Shown here: positions 21,986-33,881 of the stretch, one piece after another
Numbering within the stretch: position 1 is the stretch's first letter
Layout of the letters: each line of letters starts with the position of its first letter
Notes under the pieces: generated by a model
The model's database searches: none
Told to the model about the DNA's origin: nothing
What the model saw: only the letters and a program-made list of their open reading frames with translations
Assembly: GCA_030248195.1 (NCBI GenBank)
Contig: JASAND010026559.1
Span: forward strand, 1 to 64,000
Length of the DNA stretch: 64,000 nucleotides
Reading direction: 5' to 3'
Source: Trissonchulus latispiculum
Lineage: Eukaryota > Nematoda > Enoplea > Enoplida > Ironidae
Made by a program: the position numbers and the translations under genes

Positions 21986-22800
21986 AACAAAAAGTGCTCC
22001 TTCGTCGCATGTAAAATACATGTGTCTTCGTAGGCAGGTTGTACGTAATCAGAAACTAGCCTGTAAAATACATATGAGTTCCGTAGGGAGGTTGTAAATT
22101 AAGGAAAACAAGTTGCAACCGCTTAACATATGAGCCTGTCCTACAACGAGGCTCATATTGGCGTATGTCATAATACGAATAATTTGCAGACATATATATA
22201 TATATATATATATATTTTACTTTTCATAAATCCATACTGTATAAAGATTTTCATTACAAATTATCCTTCACATAGCTTGTTGATCAGTCATTATAGTGTG
22301 TGTGTGCATATGCTCAATACGGTACGCCATGAGGCGCTCTGACTCAGAGCCAAGTGGGAACGCATTCTGCCTGTGTATAATGCGAAAGTGTTTCGAGAAT
22401 GCATTAGGTGTACCGTGTACCACAGCGTATCGCGAAATATTAGGTGTGCCATAGTATTTCAGGAAACATCAGGTTGCATGTACAGTTCAGCTTGAGCAGT
22501 CGTAGTTCACTTCAGTCCATTTCTTCTGGGCCACAACGTCTATTCATTTTTTCCGTAATGAGGATAAAGCCGAGGTTCCTTAATGAAGCTTTATATAATG
22601 TGGAATGCACTGTGACGCCAATATGAGCCTCGTTGTAGGACAGGCTCATATGTTAAGCGGTTGCAACTTGTTTTCCTTAATTTACAACCTCCCTACGGAA
22701 CTCATATGTATTTTACAGGCTAGTTTCTGATTACGTACAACCTGCCTACGAAGACTCATATGTATTTTACATGCGACGAAGGAGCACTTTTTGTTCTTGT
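21981..22800. mobile_element. AGGTTG-type foldback element, copy 1
   Basis: Inverted arms of about 180 bp: CAAGAACAAAAAGTGCTCC at 21982 against GGAGCACTTTTTGTTCTTG at 22782-22800. Subterminal words include GCAGGTTGTACG, GGAGGTTGTAAATT, ATACATATGAG and CTACAACGAGGCTCATATTG, all present in inverted order on the right. The flanks TATTCTA and TTTTCTA match at 6 of 7 positions. A (TA)n run lies at about 22192-22213. No ORF of note. Confidence 0.75.
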
Positions 22801-23182
22801 TTTCTATTATTTTATATATATATATTCACTAGGGGGGTGCATCAAGGCCTTAATTAAGGTTCATCCCCCTGCATATGCAAACTATTAGCTGAAATTACTA
22901 CTAGGTAAAATTAGTGAGATTAGTACTAATCAAATCTTATCCAACCGTTTTTTCTTAAATTATGTTTTCGTTAAAACACTTGTTAAATTCCTCTTTGTTG
23001 TCTCTTCTTTCTTGTCTTAGAGAGAAAGCTGATAAAGATGGATACATAACTCCTTGAAAATTATAAAAACCCCAAACCACCAGCTGCTGCTCTTTGAATC
23101 ATCGTTCTACTCAACCTGAACTTAAAGAACTTTGAACAATACTAATGATGAAACTACAATTTAAAGCGATAAATTACATATA
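22801..23182. other. Spacer between nested elements
   Basis: AT-rich and featureless to my reading; holds short GTAC-type repeats such as ACTACTAGGTAAAATTAGT and CTAATTAAGG/CCTTAATTAAGG. Confidence 0.3.
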
Positions 23183-23190
23183 TACGTATA

Positions 23191-24313
23191 CATGGGCGTA
23201 GATAAGGGGGGGCGCCCGGGCGGGCCCCCCCCCCCCCGAAGCACCTTTGCCCCCCTGGAAATTTTGCTAGAGCAAAAATTATTTGAGCTCGCGCGCAGCG
23301 CGAGCTTAGCATATTGCGCCAGTTTTGTCGGGAAAAGTAGTCTGAAAAATAGGTTTTGACCTTTAAGTTTTTCAAAAAATCGCTAGCTCGAAGCCAAACT
23401 AGAAGAAAACGTCGTGCGAAAGTTACCGGGAATATTTGTTTAAAACGTAATATATATTTCTAAAAATTTTATACTGGGGGCTGAGCCCCTATAGTCCCGC
23501 TTGTCTGCATTCTTACTCATACGTATTACGAATTGCTAGCTATGACAAGTATTATGCATTATGTATATATATTGATTATATATTTCATTTCCCTGAAATA
23601 AAATTTCCTGTCTTTTGTCTTGCAGATGTGGCAATTGAAAAAATTAACCTGTAATTTATTCCGAAAATGACTAAACCTATAGCTCATAGCTTAACAAAGA
23701 AAGTGCTCTAAATTAATTCCTGAGACTCTAGAATTAAAAAATTCTGCAACTTCTGGGGGGCTCCGCCCCCCAGACACCCCCCACGGGTGTTATTCCTTCG
23801 CGACATTTGGGTTCGCCACAGCCATTCCACGCGTGCATTATATACTAGCTCATATTATTTGCTGATCTGAAATAAAACAGCAAGAACGTGCTTAGAAAAA
23901 AAATTGCTTTCATGTCTAAAATATAAAAAATTCTCAACTTCTGGGGATTCAAAAGCAATTCAGTTCAAAATAAGCTGAAACTTATCAACTTTGATATTAA
24001 AGTATTAGTTTCTCTAGCAGTTTTTTTGGTCAAAACCTGAAAAAAGTCAACTTTAATAATTAAGCCGTTTCTGGTGAAAATCAGAAAATTTCTCAAGTTT
24101 ACTACATAATTAAGAATTAAAGCTTGTGTAGTCGCTTTTGGTGAAAATCTGGAAAAATGAATTTTATTTTGAAAAGTGTTGAAATTTATGAAAGTAGGTC
24201 ACGGTGAAAGATTGCTGAATTTCGGGGGGGGGGGAGGTTCGGCCCCCGCACCCCCCCCCCCCGACTTGCCAAAGATCCGCCCACCCCGAAGAAAAGACCT
24301 ATCTACGCCACTG
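23191..24313. mobile_element. 1.1-kb hAT-like non-autonomous element, copy 1
   Basis: Terminal inverted repeats CATGGGCGTAGATAAGG ... CCTATCTACGCCACTG with an exact 8-bp target duplication TACGTATA (23183-23190, 24314-24321). Inside are G/C homopolymer blocks, GCTCGCGCGCAGCGCGAGC, and the widespread motif CTCCGCCCCCCAGACACC. A second copy in inverse orientation lies at 48263-49346. There is no transposase frame; 8-bp duplication and termini indicate hAT-type mobilisation. Confidence 0.8.
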
Positions 24314-24329
24314 TACGTATATAATGATT

Positions 24330-24725
24330 TATTTTGTCTAACTGTTGCTTATGCCAATAAATCTTATCTTATCTTATCTTATGTATGCTCCTGAAGGTAT
24401 GTATAGCTATCTTTCAACAGTAGCAAGCAAGCCAATCACAGCTCGTACCGCACCGCTTACACTCTACAGCCACTTTGGGTACGCAGCTCTATGACAAAAG
24501 TTGCTCAGCTCACTTAGGGCTTTCATTTGATACCAAATTTGACCACTTGTGGAAAATTTTAGTTTTGACCCAAAATTACCTAAAGTCCCCACCCCACCCC
24601 ACCACAGCACTCTACAGCCACTTTGAGCATGCAGTTCTATGACAAAAGTTGCTCCGCTCGCTTAGGGCTTTCATTTGGTACCAAATTTGACCACTTTTGA
24701 AAATTTCATTTTTGACCCAATGACC
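24330..24725. repeat. Duplicated 145-bp unit and TCTTATCTTA run
   Basis: 24361-24381 is a short TCTTATCTTA tandem. Two imperfect copies of a unit containing TATGACAAAAGTTGCTC and TTAGGGCTTTCATTTG start near 24468 and 24608. Confidence 0.5.
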
Positions 24726-24726
24726 T

Positions 24727-25095
24727 CCCACCGACCTGACCCTCCAGATGGCAAAGTGGAACCAGCACAGCAAGATGGGTGGGTGGCAAAACGGATGCCA
24801 GGAATGAGCTGGGCGCACCAGAAAACCCCTATAGACAATGTTTTGAGAGGCTATGTACAGTTCTATATGGTGTTCCCGGAAGTCGGTACCGACCGGACCC
24901 TCCAGATGGCAAAGTGGAACCAGCACAGCAAGATGGGTGGGTCAGACGGCAAAACGGACACCGGGAATGAGCTGGGCGCACCAGAAAACCCCTATAGACA
25001 AAGTTTGGAGAGGCTAAGTAAAGCCTGCTATGGACCTCCGGGAAGCGGTTACCGATTTGACCCCTCAGACGGTCAAGTGGAACCAGCCCAACAAC
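24727..25095. repeat. Minisatellite with about 165-bp units
   Basis: Units containing CCAGATGGCAAAGTGGAACC, GATGGGTGGGT, GGAATGAGCTGGGCGCACC and AAAACCCCTATAGACAA repeat at about 24740, 24900 and, diverged, 25065. The open frames through this region on both strands (up to 149 aa) are products of the repeat and not supported as genes. Confidence 0.6.
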
Positions 25096-25839
25096 TTGGG
25101 TTACTCGGGCAGCAAAACTGCTAGCGGGAGTCGATTCTCCGTCCCAAAAAACCTTTGTATGCAAAATTTGGGCAACCCATGTAGCAAAATATGCGAAAAA
25201 ATTAAGTTCAAAGTTCGACCCAAAATTCACCAACTTTGGCTGGCCAGTACCGAAAAATTACGCACAGAGACGGAAAATCATATAGCATTTGAACGACCCC
25301 GATATGTGTACTGTTTAACCATATGGTCAGTATTGGCCCATATATAGCGCAGTCTGACTTATTAAGGCGCCTTTAAAGCATACTTTTTGGCCATTTTAGC
25401 GTTTTGGCCGACTTTGGCCCCCAGCCAAAAATTTTTTCCGGCTCCGGGAGGCATAAAAACTAGCTTATTTTCTTATTTTCGATTTGTACTACAAGAATAT
25501 ATATGGGTTTCATAGGCAAAAATTTTTCTATCTGTAGTTATTCAAGCTACAAAACCCCCTTATGAGACATCAAAAGCGAGAAACCGGAAAAAAAGAAAAC
25601 ACACAATTTTCGTAAGCGATTTCTGGCGCAACTTTTTAACGGAAAGTGATACGGGGATGAAACTTGGCAAATATACTAAACTCGACACGTACAATTTTTT
25701 GCGCACATAATCTGCGCAGGATCTGCGCAGGAATCTGCGCAGCCTTGTTTTACACGGTCATTCGACCATTTTCACTCATATTATATGATTAGGAAGAGCT
25801 GAGTGTCTTACTCTTGGTATTATAAACTCTTGCCTACTC

Positions 25840-26264
25840 TAATCTGAATTCATGTAAATTAAACTTCATAGGATTTTACTAATTCAATTCAATACAGTTA
25901 TGTACAGACACAACAGCTATCCTAATATATATTATAATAACAAAGTATATACGTGGTAAACACAGCAAACGCAGAGGCAGTGAAAAACCCAACAGGCACT
26001 CTGCCAAATCAAAACCAGAAAAACAGTGCTTCAAAACAAAAATTATTTCGTTTTAAACATAATCGAAACATATTTCCGAAAAGAAAAATTGCAGATTTAA
26101 TTGATCCGCAAGGAAGCGAAACATTTTTCGCTAATCAACTACATAGATACTCCCCTTTTGTCCTTAGTTGGCTCTTCGTCGACTACCTATGTCACACCTA
26201 ACATTTCCAGCACAACATTTTCTTCAATAATATAGCAACTACCACAGGCATATAAGATGGTCTT
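25840..26264. other. 3' flank of NDUFB7
   Basis: An 82-aa plus-strand frame at 25953-26201 is antisense-adjacent and not similar to known proteins. The region should contain the NDUFB7 3' UTR (minus strand). Confidence 0.35.
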
Positions 26265-28281
26265 CTAGTCAAACAATTTCTGTGAAGGAAGTCCCATGGC
26301 AACACGACGCTTATCTCTAGCCAGAAGTCGTCGTTCACGTTCGTACTCCATCATCTGGTCTAGATGTTCCTTATAGCGACACTCACGATATTCGTGAATA
26401 ATGTGACTGCAGTAGTAATCTGAAAGAAGGCAGCAAAATTTAAACAAAATGACAATGAACAATGAACCAATACTTCAGGCTTTTCCCGACAGAGCACAGC
26501 AGGGGCACGCCGCCCCTAGGATTTGGGCCTTTTCGCCAGAACCCACAGATGACCGGAGAAAGAGGATTTTTACTTTGAGGATAAATTGTCAAAACATTTT
26601 CCGGCTTCGCCTGATTTTTAGACATTTTCTAGCTATTTTAAGCTTAAATTTAGGTTAAAAAAGTTTACTTTTACTCTTTTTACAGTAAAAATAGCTGCTT
26701 TTAAGCAGTTTTGGCGAAACGTCTTCCCCCCAGAAATCGGTGCCCCCTCAGACCTGGGGGCCCCAGACTCCCTCCAGACAGTTTTGCCGAGGAAAATGCC
26801 AGACTATTACGTAATCAATGTCATAAAATAACATTGTCCACGTGTGTTACATTTGAAGAAAGAGCGAAGGCAGGAAAATGGCGAAAACATATCACCAGGA
26901 GCAATGTTCTGGCAAAAAGGCTGAAATAGATGGTTGTTTTGCGTGTTTTCAGAGTCGGCCTACGTAATATGGAAGAACTGGTAAAACTATTTTTTTCTGT
27001 CAAAAACACTGATTTTAAATTCCTTATAACAGAGTAAGTCTGTTTTCGCATTTTGCCACTACAAACTTAACATTAACAAAATTAACTGTAGCTGTCTCTA
27101 TTCCATGTATGTATGGCTGACAGTATGTATGGCTGACTGTATGCATTCAGAGCAAGGAACTATTTCGCAACGCTATCGGCTTTTATACACTCCTTTGATC
27201 CCTCATCTCCTCAAAACCAACTTTATCGCGTTCTCTGAAACAAATTATGCATAGACGTATGTGCAACCTAAAATAGGTAACACTCAAACTACTCTACTTA
27301 CATGCAGTAGGCCCATGAGAGTTGCGACATTTATACAATCGTATTAGATCATGAGCACAGTAGTTTCGATCCATAATCGGCAGATTGAACTTATCCATCT
27401 CCTCCCAGCTGACCTGAAACATGGCAACAAAAGGAAGGTAAAATAAAAATAAATGAACTATGTGCCCCAGGAATCAGGAATTAGAAAAAATGCACCTCAT
27501 CCCCCATCCAAAGTAAACTTAGACCCGATATTAATGTTGTGCAGTTGACTTAAAGTGTGAAGCAAATGGAGCTGCTCGGATAAATTAAAAATTCCAACAA
27601 TTTTAGGTTTTCCAAACGGAACAAAACAATCGTGGCTTCAATTCTGTTTGAAAGACACAGTTCCTGGAATCTTCAGGAACGCTGAACAGGTATCTGAAAA
27701 ACATTTTTTCGATTAAGCTACTGGGAAAACCCAGACCAAAAACAGCATACTGATTAAAAAGAAAATGAATTCTGGGAGACAGGAGCAAATGTTTTGAAAA
27801 CTGGCCAGATCTAACTCTAAAACTATCAAAAAAATTTTGACATCCAAAAGTAGGCGCGAAAACTCCTGGAAAACGCCTGCCTGCAGTCACTAAGCCTTAG
27901 TGACTGCAGGCAGGCGTTGTTCACTATTTCTAAGATTAATGCTTGAATCCATCATGGATCCGCCTGCTAGCCCGCGTTTAAGTCATTTTCTTGATATAGT
28001 CTGACAGACAGATTGAGAATAAATCTCTGACCACATAGATCCTTCACTGGAAGAGAAGAGCACAAATCAGCATTAATAATTTAAATTTTGAAATGATACA
28101 ACATAACATAACTTTAACTTAAAAAGAAACTAGTTCGTTGTTGACAAACCTTCATCGTTTTCTCCGGGCGGCCATCCGGAAATCCGAGCATAGGATCAAA
28201 TTTTGAGTACGGATAGGGCCTGTCATCTTCCGGATAATCGTCCGGATTTCTCCACCTGTCATACGTCATATTGTTGCCCAT
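26265..28281 (-). CDS. NDUFB7: NADH dehydrogenase 1 beta subcomplex subunit 7 (complex I, B18)
   Basis: Three exons: 28281-28150, 27413-27302 and 26419-26265, joined at phases 0 and 1 with GT-AG introns. The product is 132 aa (human is 137). Exon 1 starts MGNN, with the N-terminal Gly that is myristoylated in this family, and holds GFPDGRPEKTMK. Exon 2 contains NYCAHDLIRLYKC, exon 3 CSHIIHEYREC: the twin CX9C motifs that form disulfides in the intermembrane space. EYERERRLLARDKRR matches the conserved family C-terminus. It is an accessory subunit of mitochondrial complex I membrane arm. All key cysteines are present, so the gene looks functional. The introns (736 and 882 bp) contain only short unrelated ORFs. 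Confidence 0.95.
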
Positions 28282-28734
28282 TTTTCAGGGAACACTACTG
28301 GCTAGCAGACTGAACCAAAAACTTCACAGAACTGTAAAGGAGAAAATAATAGACGTAAAAGCCAACGGGAATAATAATCAAGTGGGGAGGAAACCCTATA
28401 TATACCATTCGCGGCACTAGCGTAGCCAGAAAAAAATTTCGGGGGGGCAAGCCAAAAATTTTTCAAACTTAACTGTGGCAGTTAAAAACTGAAGCGCAAG
28501 CATTTTATTAAGTTAGCTTATTTTTTGGGCTTTAAATTAGCAGTTTTTGAGATATAGAAAATTCAAAATGCCGCCGTTACATGATTTTCGCAACTGACAC
28601 CAGGTGTGGGGTCTGGGGGGCGGAGTCCCCCAGAAGTTGAAGAATTTTTAAATTTTGCTGCCTGAAATGAATTTTTCTGAGCACATTTTTACTCCTGTAA
28701 GGTAAGGTAAGGTATAATTATAAAGGTTAGCATT
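28282..28734. other. NDUFB7 upstream region with MITE-like piece
   Basis: The NDUFB7 promoter must lie at the left side. From about 28412 the sequence CACTAGCGTAGCCAG, a G run and GTCTGGGGGGCGGAGTCCCC belong to the same repeat families seen at 42680, 48830, 52600, 61220 and 63745. GGTAAGGTAAGGT occurs at 28700. Confidence 0.4.
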
Positions 28735-28857
28735 AGTGATGGGCACTGGATATCCGGATATCCGGATAATTTTTATATCCGGATTATAACATCCGATTTG
28801 AGAAAAATATCCGGATATCCAGATATCCGTGTACATTAGTAATGGAAAGAATGAAAG
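28735..28857. mobile_element. Truncated TATCCGG MITE
   Basis: TAGTGATGGGCACTGGATAT and the following GGATATCC repeats match the left end of the complete MITE at 42774-43147. Homology stops where the LTR of the 12.9-kb element begins; the missing right part is not found beyond its 3' LTR. Confidence 0.6.
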
Positions 28858-29396
28858 TGTGAGGAGCCGCAGGGCAAAAACAGTTAAACTAACTATACCA
28901 CTGTTAACGTAAATTATTGTCATATTGCAAACTATTGTCATACGTAACATTTGTATTGTCATAATGTATTACAGTAATACGTAACCTGCTTTTATTCAAA
29001 TATCCAGTTCAGTAATACGTATATAATTATAATATGTATATATGTCACTCAATTATTTTAACTTAATATTTAATTCAGTATATAATACGTAATCTCGTAA
29101 CTTGTGTCACGAAATAATTGTACTGTAAACCTACATTTTCACAATGTCATTGTTGTATCGTAACAGTTTATATACGTCACAAAATTATGATGGGCCCTCA
29201 GGAAGTACGGTGAACTATTAATATACTGTTTCCTGAACAGTTATATTAACAGTTCACCGGCTGACTGATGGCCTGTCAACTAATTCTCCTCCTTCTATAT
29301 GAGAACAGAGGCCCATTAAATTTACCCTACAAAAATTAACACAATTTTCATTCTTAAAACCTAATTTCACATTCCTTTAGGGCACTCTGTTTCTCA

Positions 29397-29403
29397 TATA
29401 AAA
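29397..29403 (+). promoter_or_regulatory. TATA box of the 5' LTR
   Basis: TATAAAA within CTCATATAAAAGGAGGAC, identically placed in the 3' LTR (41437-41443). Transcription would start about 25-30 bp downstream (near 29425), defining U3 before and R after it. Inferred from position. Confidence 0.7.
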
Positions 29404-29443
29404 GGAGGACAAATTTCTACAGGGCTGTCTTGTTGTCTGACGA

Positions 29444-29449
29444 AATAAA
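29444..29449 (+). terminator. Polyadenylation signal AATAAA in LTR R region
   Basis: AATAAA lies about 45 bp after the TATA box. The functional copy for the element transcript would be the one in the 3' LTR at 41484-41489. Confidence 0.6.
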
Positions 29450-29762
29450 GGTGTTAACTGTCTCCGACGACTCGCCTTCAATTTTGGCTAATCTTCAATT
29501 TCGGCTAATCTTCAACTTTGGCAGACCAGTAATTCCAGACAAATTACAGTATACTGTCTTGACTAAAGGCAAGACAAAGATTGCAAGTTGGGCTAACCAT
29601 AAATTTTGGCTAACTAAAGACAATTTGGGCAAACCCTGAATTTTAGTTAAATAACGGCAAATCTATAATCTAGGTAAACCATAATCTAGGTAAATCTTGA
29701 GACTAAGTGACTACGTATTAAATTACGTAACGTAAAACAACGTAACCTAACCCGTTACATTT

Positions 29763-31586
29763 TTGGAGGTTCCACCGAGATCCAATCTTGCCGTGGACTC
29801 GGGAAACGCATCTCAACAAGCACCAAGGAAGGGTACGACTCAAGTGACTGGGTTCACGCGAGAGTCAGAAGATCGCGATAAGAAGTCCCCGGAAGTACTT
29901 CCAAGTCCTAGGACTGATTTGCAGGTTTCGGAACAGTCTACCCAGACTGATTACCTTGTGGCCCGTGCTCACGAATTCACGGAGAGAATCCAAAAGCTCA
30001 GCACTAAAATAGCTGAGTCTACTGACAGACTACAAGAAATACGGCTGTATACCTCATCAATTTCTCCAGGAAGAAACCCACAGATTGTAGCCACACTGAA
30101 GACTGAAGATTCTACTTCTGATAGCGAAGACTCTGCAGAAACAACCTTTTCCGGTTTTAATCAGTCTGATATTGAAGAAACCGAGAGAATAATTGCCCGG
30201 ATGAGTACTCCTCCGCCAGGACAACTGCCGGATTTTAGCCAACTACAAGCAGCCCTGCAAACCCTACCTGGAAGTCTGAAGCAAGCCATGTCAGGGTTCG
30301 GTGGCGTCACCAGCCTTCTTGGATTACGGTATTCGGGACAGGCTCGTGAAAGTTGGAAAGAATTTATCGATTCATTCGATATTATCGGGACCGCCAATAA
30401 TTGGACTCCAGATGAAAAAGCCAGGATGCTGCCTGTTTGCTTGGAGGGACAGGCAAGAGACACTTACGCTGCTCTAGACGCAGCTACGAAAGCCAACTAC
30501 AGCAGTTTAATTAAGGCGTTAAAAAACGCCTTGGAACCAGCCGAAATGGCTCGGTTTAAGAGTGCCCAATTACATCGGCGCACGCAACAAGTGCATGAGA
30601 GAGTTTCTGATTTCGGCGCAAATATCAAGAAACTCGTAAAGGGCGCTTATCCAGCATTTGATGCCGGACATCAAGAACAACTCTGCCTCGAATTTTTCAT
30701 TTCCGGCCTCCTGCCGCACTATGGTCGCCTAGTAATGGCCAAGGAACCCCAGAATTTTGAAGATGCGTTGAAATATGCCAAACTCATCGAAGCTGGCGAA
30801 TATTTAACAGCTGGCCTTAGTCCTTCAGGCACTGTACCCGCACAAGCTATGGTAGAGACCGTGTCCACCGGAAGGGCAACTAAGACAGAAGATAAAGACT
30901 GGAAAGAAGCATTTAAAGAAATCAACGACAAACTGCAGAAGCTCACAATGGATCACGAGCGTCAAAGTGGTTACGTTCTAGGCTTAATGGAAAGGCCACA
31001 AGCACCTCAGGCACCTCGTCAACCGCCCCAGGAACGACGCGAGCCCAATTTTCAGCCTAAAAATGTACGAGGTTGGACTACTGACAGTCGTATTATCTGT
31101 CACTACTGCAAAAAGCCAGGACATTTCGTTATCAACTGTCGCAAACGGAAGCGTGACCGAGAGGCACAAGGATCGAACAGTGCTACAGACAACTGGCGCC
31201 AAAACCATACCAATCAAGCAAACTGGCGGAATCGGGGTCACAATAGTACAAACCAGTCAACTGGCGTGCCTCGAAACCAAACCAACCAACGTTCCTACGC
31301 TATTGCTACGAATATGACAGGGCCGACGGAGGATGAAACAACTACCACAGATATTACCGAATTACAAGAAACCATCAAAATGCTTACCGAACAGAACCAG
31401 GAGCTACTAAACAATCAATACTCAGATTTTGTGGGAAGCATAACAGTCCGGCCCACCCCTGTCGACAATCAATGTAATGACACACGCAACTGCGGCGATT
31501 ATTCCAAAGAACCTGATACGATTGCTGTCACGAACAGCTCTCCAATCTTCGCTATGCCAACTGGGAATACTCCAGTTTCTAAATTT
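29763..31586 (+). CDS. gag: Gag polyprotein of the 12.9-kb element
   Basis: Residues 1-608 of the long frame. The open frame starts at 29751, right at the LTR end, but the first ATG is at 30201 (residue 147); the 146 codons before it look like true protein, including a coiled-coil-like stretch around residues 60-100. Residues about 180-360 are a Ty3/gypsy capsid-type helical domain (SWKEFIDSF, LEFFISGLLP). One CCHC zinc knuckle, CHYCKKPGHFVINC, lies at residues 446-459, followed by an Asn/Gln-rich tail. The product would assemble particles and package RNA. A phase-0 splice donor at 31587 could join it to Pol. Translation start is unresolved: non-AUG start, ATG at 30201, or a spliced leader. 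Confidence 0.9.
29764..29781 (+). promoter_or_regulatory. Primer-binding site, tRNA-Gln type
   Basis: TGGAGGTTCCACCGAGAT begins four bases after the 5' LTR and is complementary to the 3' end of metazoan tRNA-Gln(CTG) including CCA, as I recall that tRNA. This would prime minus-strand DNA synthesis. Confidence 0.75.
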
Positions 31587-31592
31587 GTAAGA
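31587..31592 (+). other. Putative 5' splice donor after Gag (GTAAGA)
   Basis: AAATTT|GTAAGA, with the cut exactly between codons (phase 0). Paired with the acceptor at 33881 it removes 2295 bp (765 codons) and keeps Gag in frame with Pol. Confidence 0.6.
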
Positions 31593-33881
31593 GAGGAATT
31601 GCACAAGCGAACGAAGTCACAAACAAAGTCTGGAAATACTCAGCAAGAACCACGACGAACCAATGACAATTCGCCTTTGTCCAACTTCTTCGAAGGCTAC
31701 TCGCTGAAGTTAGCACTCCTACTCATAGCCATCTGCCTGATAACACCAGTTGCCTCAGTTCGAAGCATTAATGAAATGGCAAGCGGGCCGATGGTGTGCC
31801 AAACTGAGCAAGGAAGAGCTCTGTGGCGATTACCGGGACGCCTCCAGTGCAGCTCTACAACAACTCCTGCTCGTAGAGAGCTAGAAGATGTAGAGTTAAC
31901 CCTCTACAAACGTAACTACGTCAAATATAAGTCAAAAGCATGGAAATGCACTATGGTAAAACAAACCGTACGGACATTCACATACTTTTTCGCAACCCAC
32001 CACTTAAAAGAGGAAGAAAAACACGATTTGAGAGTGACGGGAACTGAATGCGAATCTATGCGAAGATTCCATCAATGTGATGCTGGACCTCTTACATTAC
32101 GCGGCGGTCTGTGGCAGACCGACAACGAAGTGAATTACGAATGGTCGGGAGGGGGTATGAACTGTTGCCACTGGCATAGCTACACGGCCACTAATTGCTT
32201 CATGTATGAGGCATACGTCTATAAACGACACAGTAGTGAAAGTATGGAATCTACAGCTGGATGGGTAGAACACTGTGATTATAGATCTGGTGGGTGTCAA
32301 CTTCGAGACGGTAGTTACCTGCTTTGGGAACCAAACCAGGACGAGCGATGTGAATTCCTTGAATGGCAAACACTATCAGGCGAAATGTGGGGAACTAACT
32401 GGTTAGCAGACAATGATCAGTTAGCACTCACATTTAAAAGCGGAAAATTTGCGAAAGACTGTGTCGGTCGCACTATTCAGCTCACGGATCAGGGCATCCC
32501 TGTGAGACTCAACACTCCAAGTCACAAAACTAAACGATCGGCATCAAACTTCACGACACCGGAACAACTGATGGCTAGACTTCAGAAAACAGAAAATGTA
32601 GGGCCTCAACTTAAACAGTGGGCTATTAATAACGGAATCGTAACGACCGACCTCATGGCTTCGTCACTACAGGCACAAGAATTTAAACTTGAAAGGAACC
32701 TAAATTTTGCCTTCAGACAGGCAATGAACGCCGCCTGTCGATCTATGGCAACAATCATGGAAGTCCTCAAAGCAGACATGATGGCAAATCCCACGCTTGC
32801 GATCAGGGCAATATTAGGCCGAAACGACATCATTGCAAGAGCAGGAGGGAACGTGATATCTACGTGGCCATGTCAAGAAATCGAAGAAGGATTTTATCAC
32901 TTCCAACCGATGAACGAGACATGTAGCATGGAAATTCCAATCAAATTTTTGCTCAACTCACAAGAATACACTGCCTATCTCGACCCTATTACTAATATTG
33001 TGCATAAAAATCCATATCCAGTTGACTGCAGACTGAACAGAGAAATCCCAGTGCAGTTGCATGGGAAAATGTACACTTACCAGAGTGAAACCGGCGATTT
33101 AACGCCATTGCTGCACATTCCGGAGCTCAGAGCATTCTCGTGGAATACTACCGAACCCTGGAGCTTTCAACCTACAATTTTCAGTCAAATCGTCATGTAT
33201 AATTTCTCAGAAATTACCTCGGAAATCAGCCTAAACGAAATTATTGGAGGGTTACAGTATCAACAGAAGATTCTACAGGAACTCAGCGATCGCACCACCC
33301 GAAGATCACCAAAACAAGTGGCCCAAGGAGTGGTTACTGGAATAATGAACAAAGGCTTCTTTGGATTTCTTCATGGATTCGCCGTCAGTCCATGGCAGCT
33401 ATGGGTATTCCTAGTGTGCACCTATGTAACCTTCAGCTTCCTGTTATTACATTGCTGCCCAAATAACATCCGAGATGGTCTTACATTCAATATCCCACGC
33501 TCATGGCCTCACTTTCGAAGATGGGCACACAAACGCAGGCGATCAACTTCCAGAGCCTTGATGCTAAGATTCCGAAAACGGAAACGCAGCAGTCCAAGCG
33601 GCAGTTCCAATAATGATCCAGACCCAGAAGAGCAAGAGATGGTCATCCTGCCTCCTCCCTGCCCACCGGCATCTGCACCTACTCTAATAGAAAGAGTGCG
33701 ACGTATGTCTACGCCAACAAGAGTCCCTACAATACTGCATATACCTGCATTCGCTCCAGAAAAACAAGACGTGGAAACCAATGATCTTCAAAAACCAGAG
33801 TCCTTATACCCACAAAAAGACCTTAAAATTGACCAACATACGCAAGTCTCACCTGCAGTGACTACTTTCCTCCCCTTTCAG
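31587..33881 (+). CDS. env: Env-like type I membrane glycoprotein lying between Gag and Pol
   Basis: Residues 609-1373 of the long frame. A signal-peptide-like segment (LKLALLLIAICLITPVASV, 648-666) is followed by a large Cys-rich ectodomain with N-glycosylation sequons. A furin-type site KTKR ends at residue 925, dividing a surface-like from a transmembrane-like half. A membrane anchor begins near PWQLWVFLVC (about 1210-1232), followed by a HCC motif and a basic cytoplasmic tail (KRRRSTSR). This architecture is that of retroviral or insect-errantivirus envelopes, but I cannot assign the family from sequence alone. The whole segment equals the interval between a splice donor at 31587 and an acceptor at 33881. 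Normally env follows pol, so its position is odd. No in-frame stop separates it from Gag or Pol. Confidence 0.85.
33861..33881 (+). other. Putative 3' splice acceptor before protease
   Basis: ACTTTCCTCCCCTTTCAG ends at 33881: a long pyrimidine tract and CAG, followed by GCA at phase 0. Strongest acceptor consensus in the element. It lies shortly before the protease domain. Confidence 0.7.

Larger units (their letters stand above)
21386..25832. mobile_element. Large CAAGAG-ended element (4.4 kb) with nested insertions
   Basis: The ends are inverted repeats of about 45 bp: CAAGAGTTTATAATACC and GAGTAAGACACTCAGCTCTTCC at the left, with the reverse complement at 25788-25832. An exact 7-bp duplication CCTACTC flanks it (21379-21385, 25833-25839). 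It shares the CAAGAG terminus and 7-bp duplication with the small foldback elements. Within lie a palindrome, an AGGTTG-type foldback element, a 1.1-kb hAT-like element and a minisatellite. No transposase ORF is seen. Confidence 0.65.
28858..29759 (+). repeat. 5' LTR (902 bp)
   Basis: Starts TGTGAGGAGCCGCAGGGC and ends CCTAACCCGTTACA. It contains a TATA box (29397-29403), a polyadenylation signal AATAAA (29444-29449), a hairpin at 29209-29258, and a block of AATTTCGGCTAATC-like repeats at 29478-29525. Confidence 0.95.

Noticed and set aside
24675..25233. ORFs of 149, 105 and 134 aa on both strands
   Set aside because: They read through a minisatellite; the repeated protein segments only reflect the DNA repeat.
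31587..33881. Env inserted as a separate foreign element
   Set aside because: No terminal repeats or duplication flank it, base composition does not differ visibly from gag/pol, and the frame runs through on both sides.
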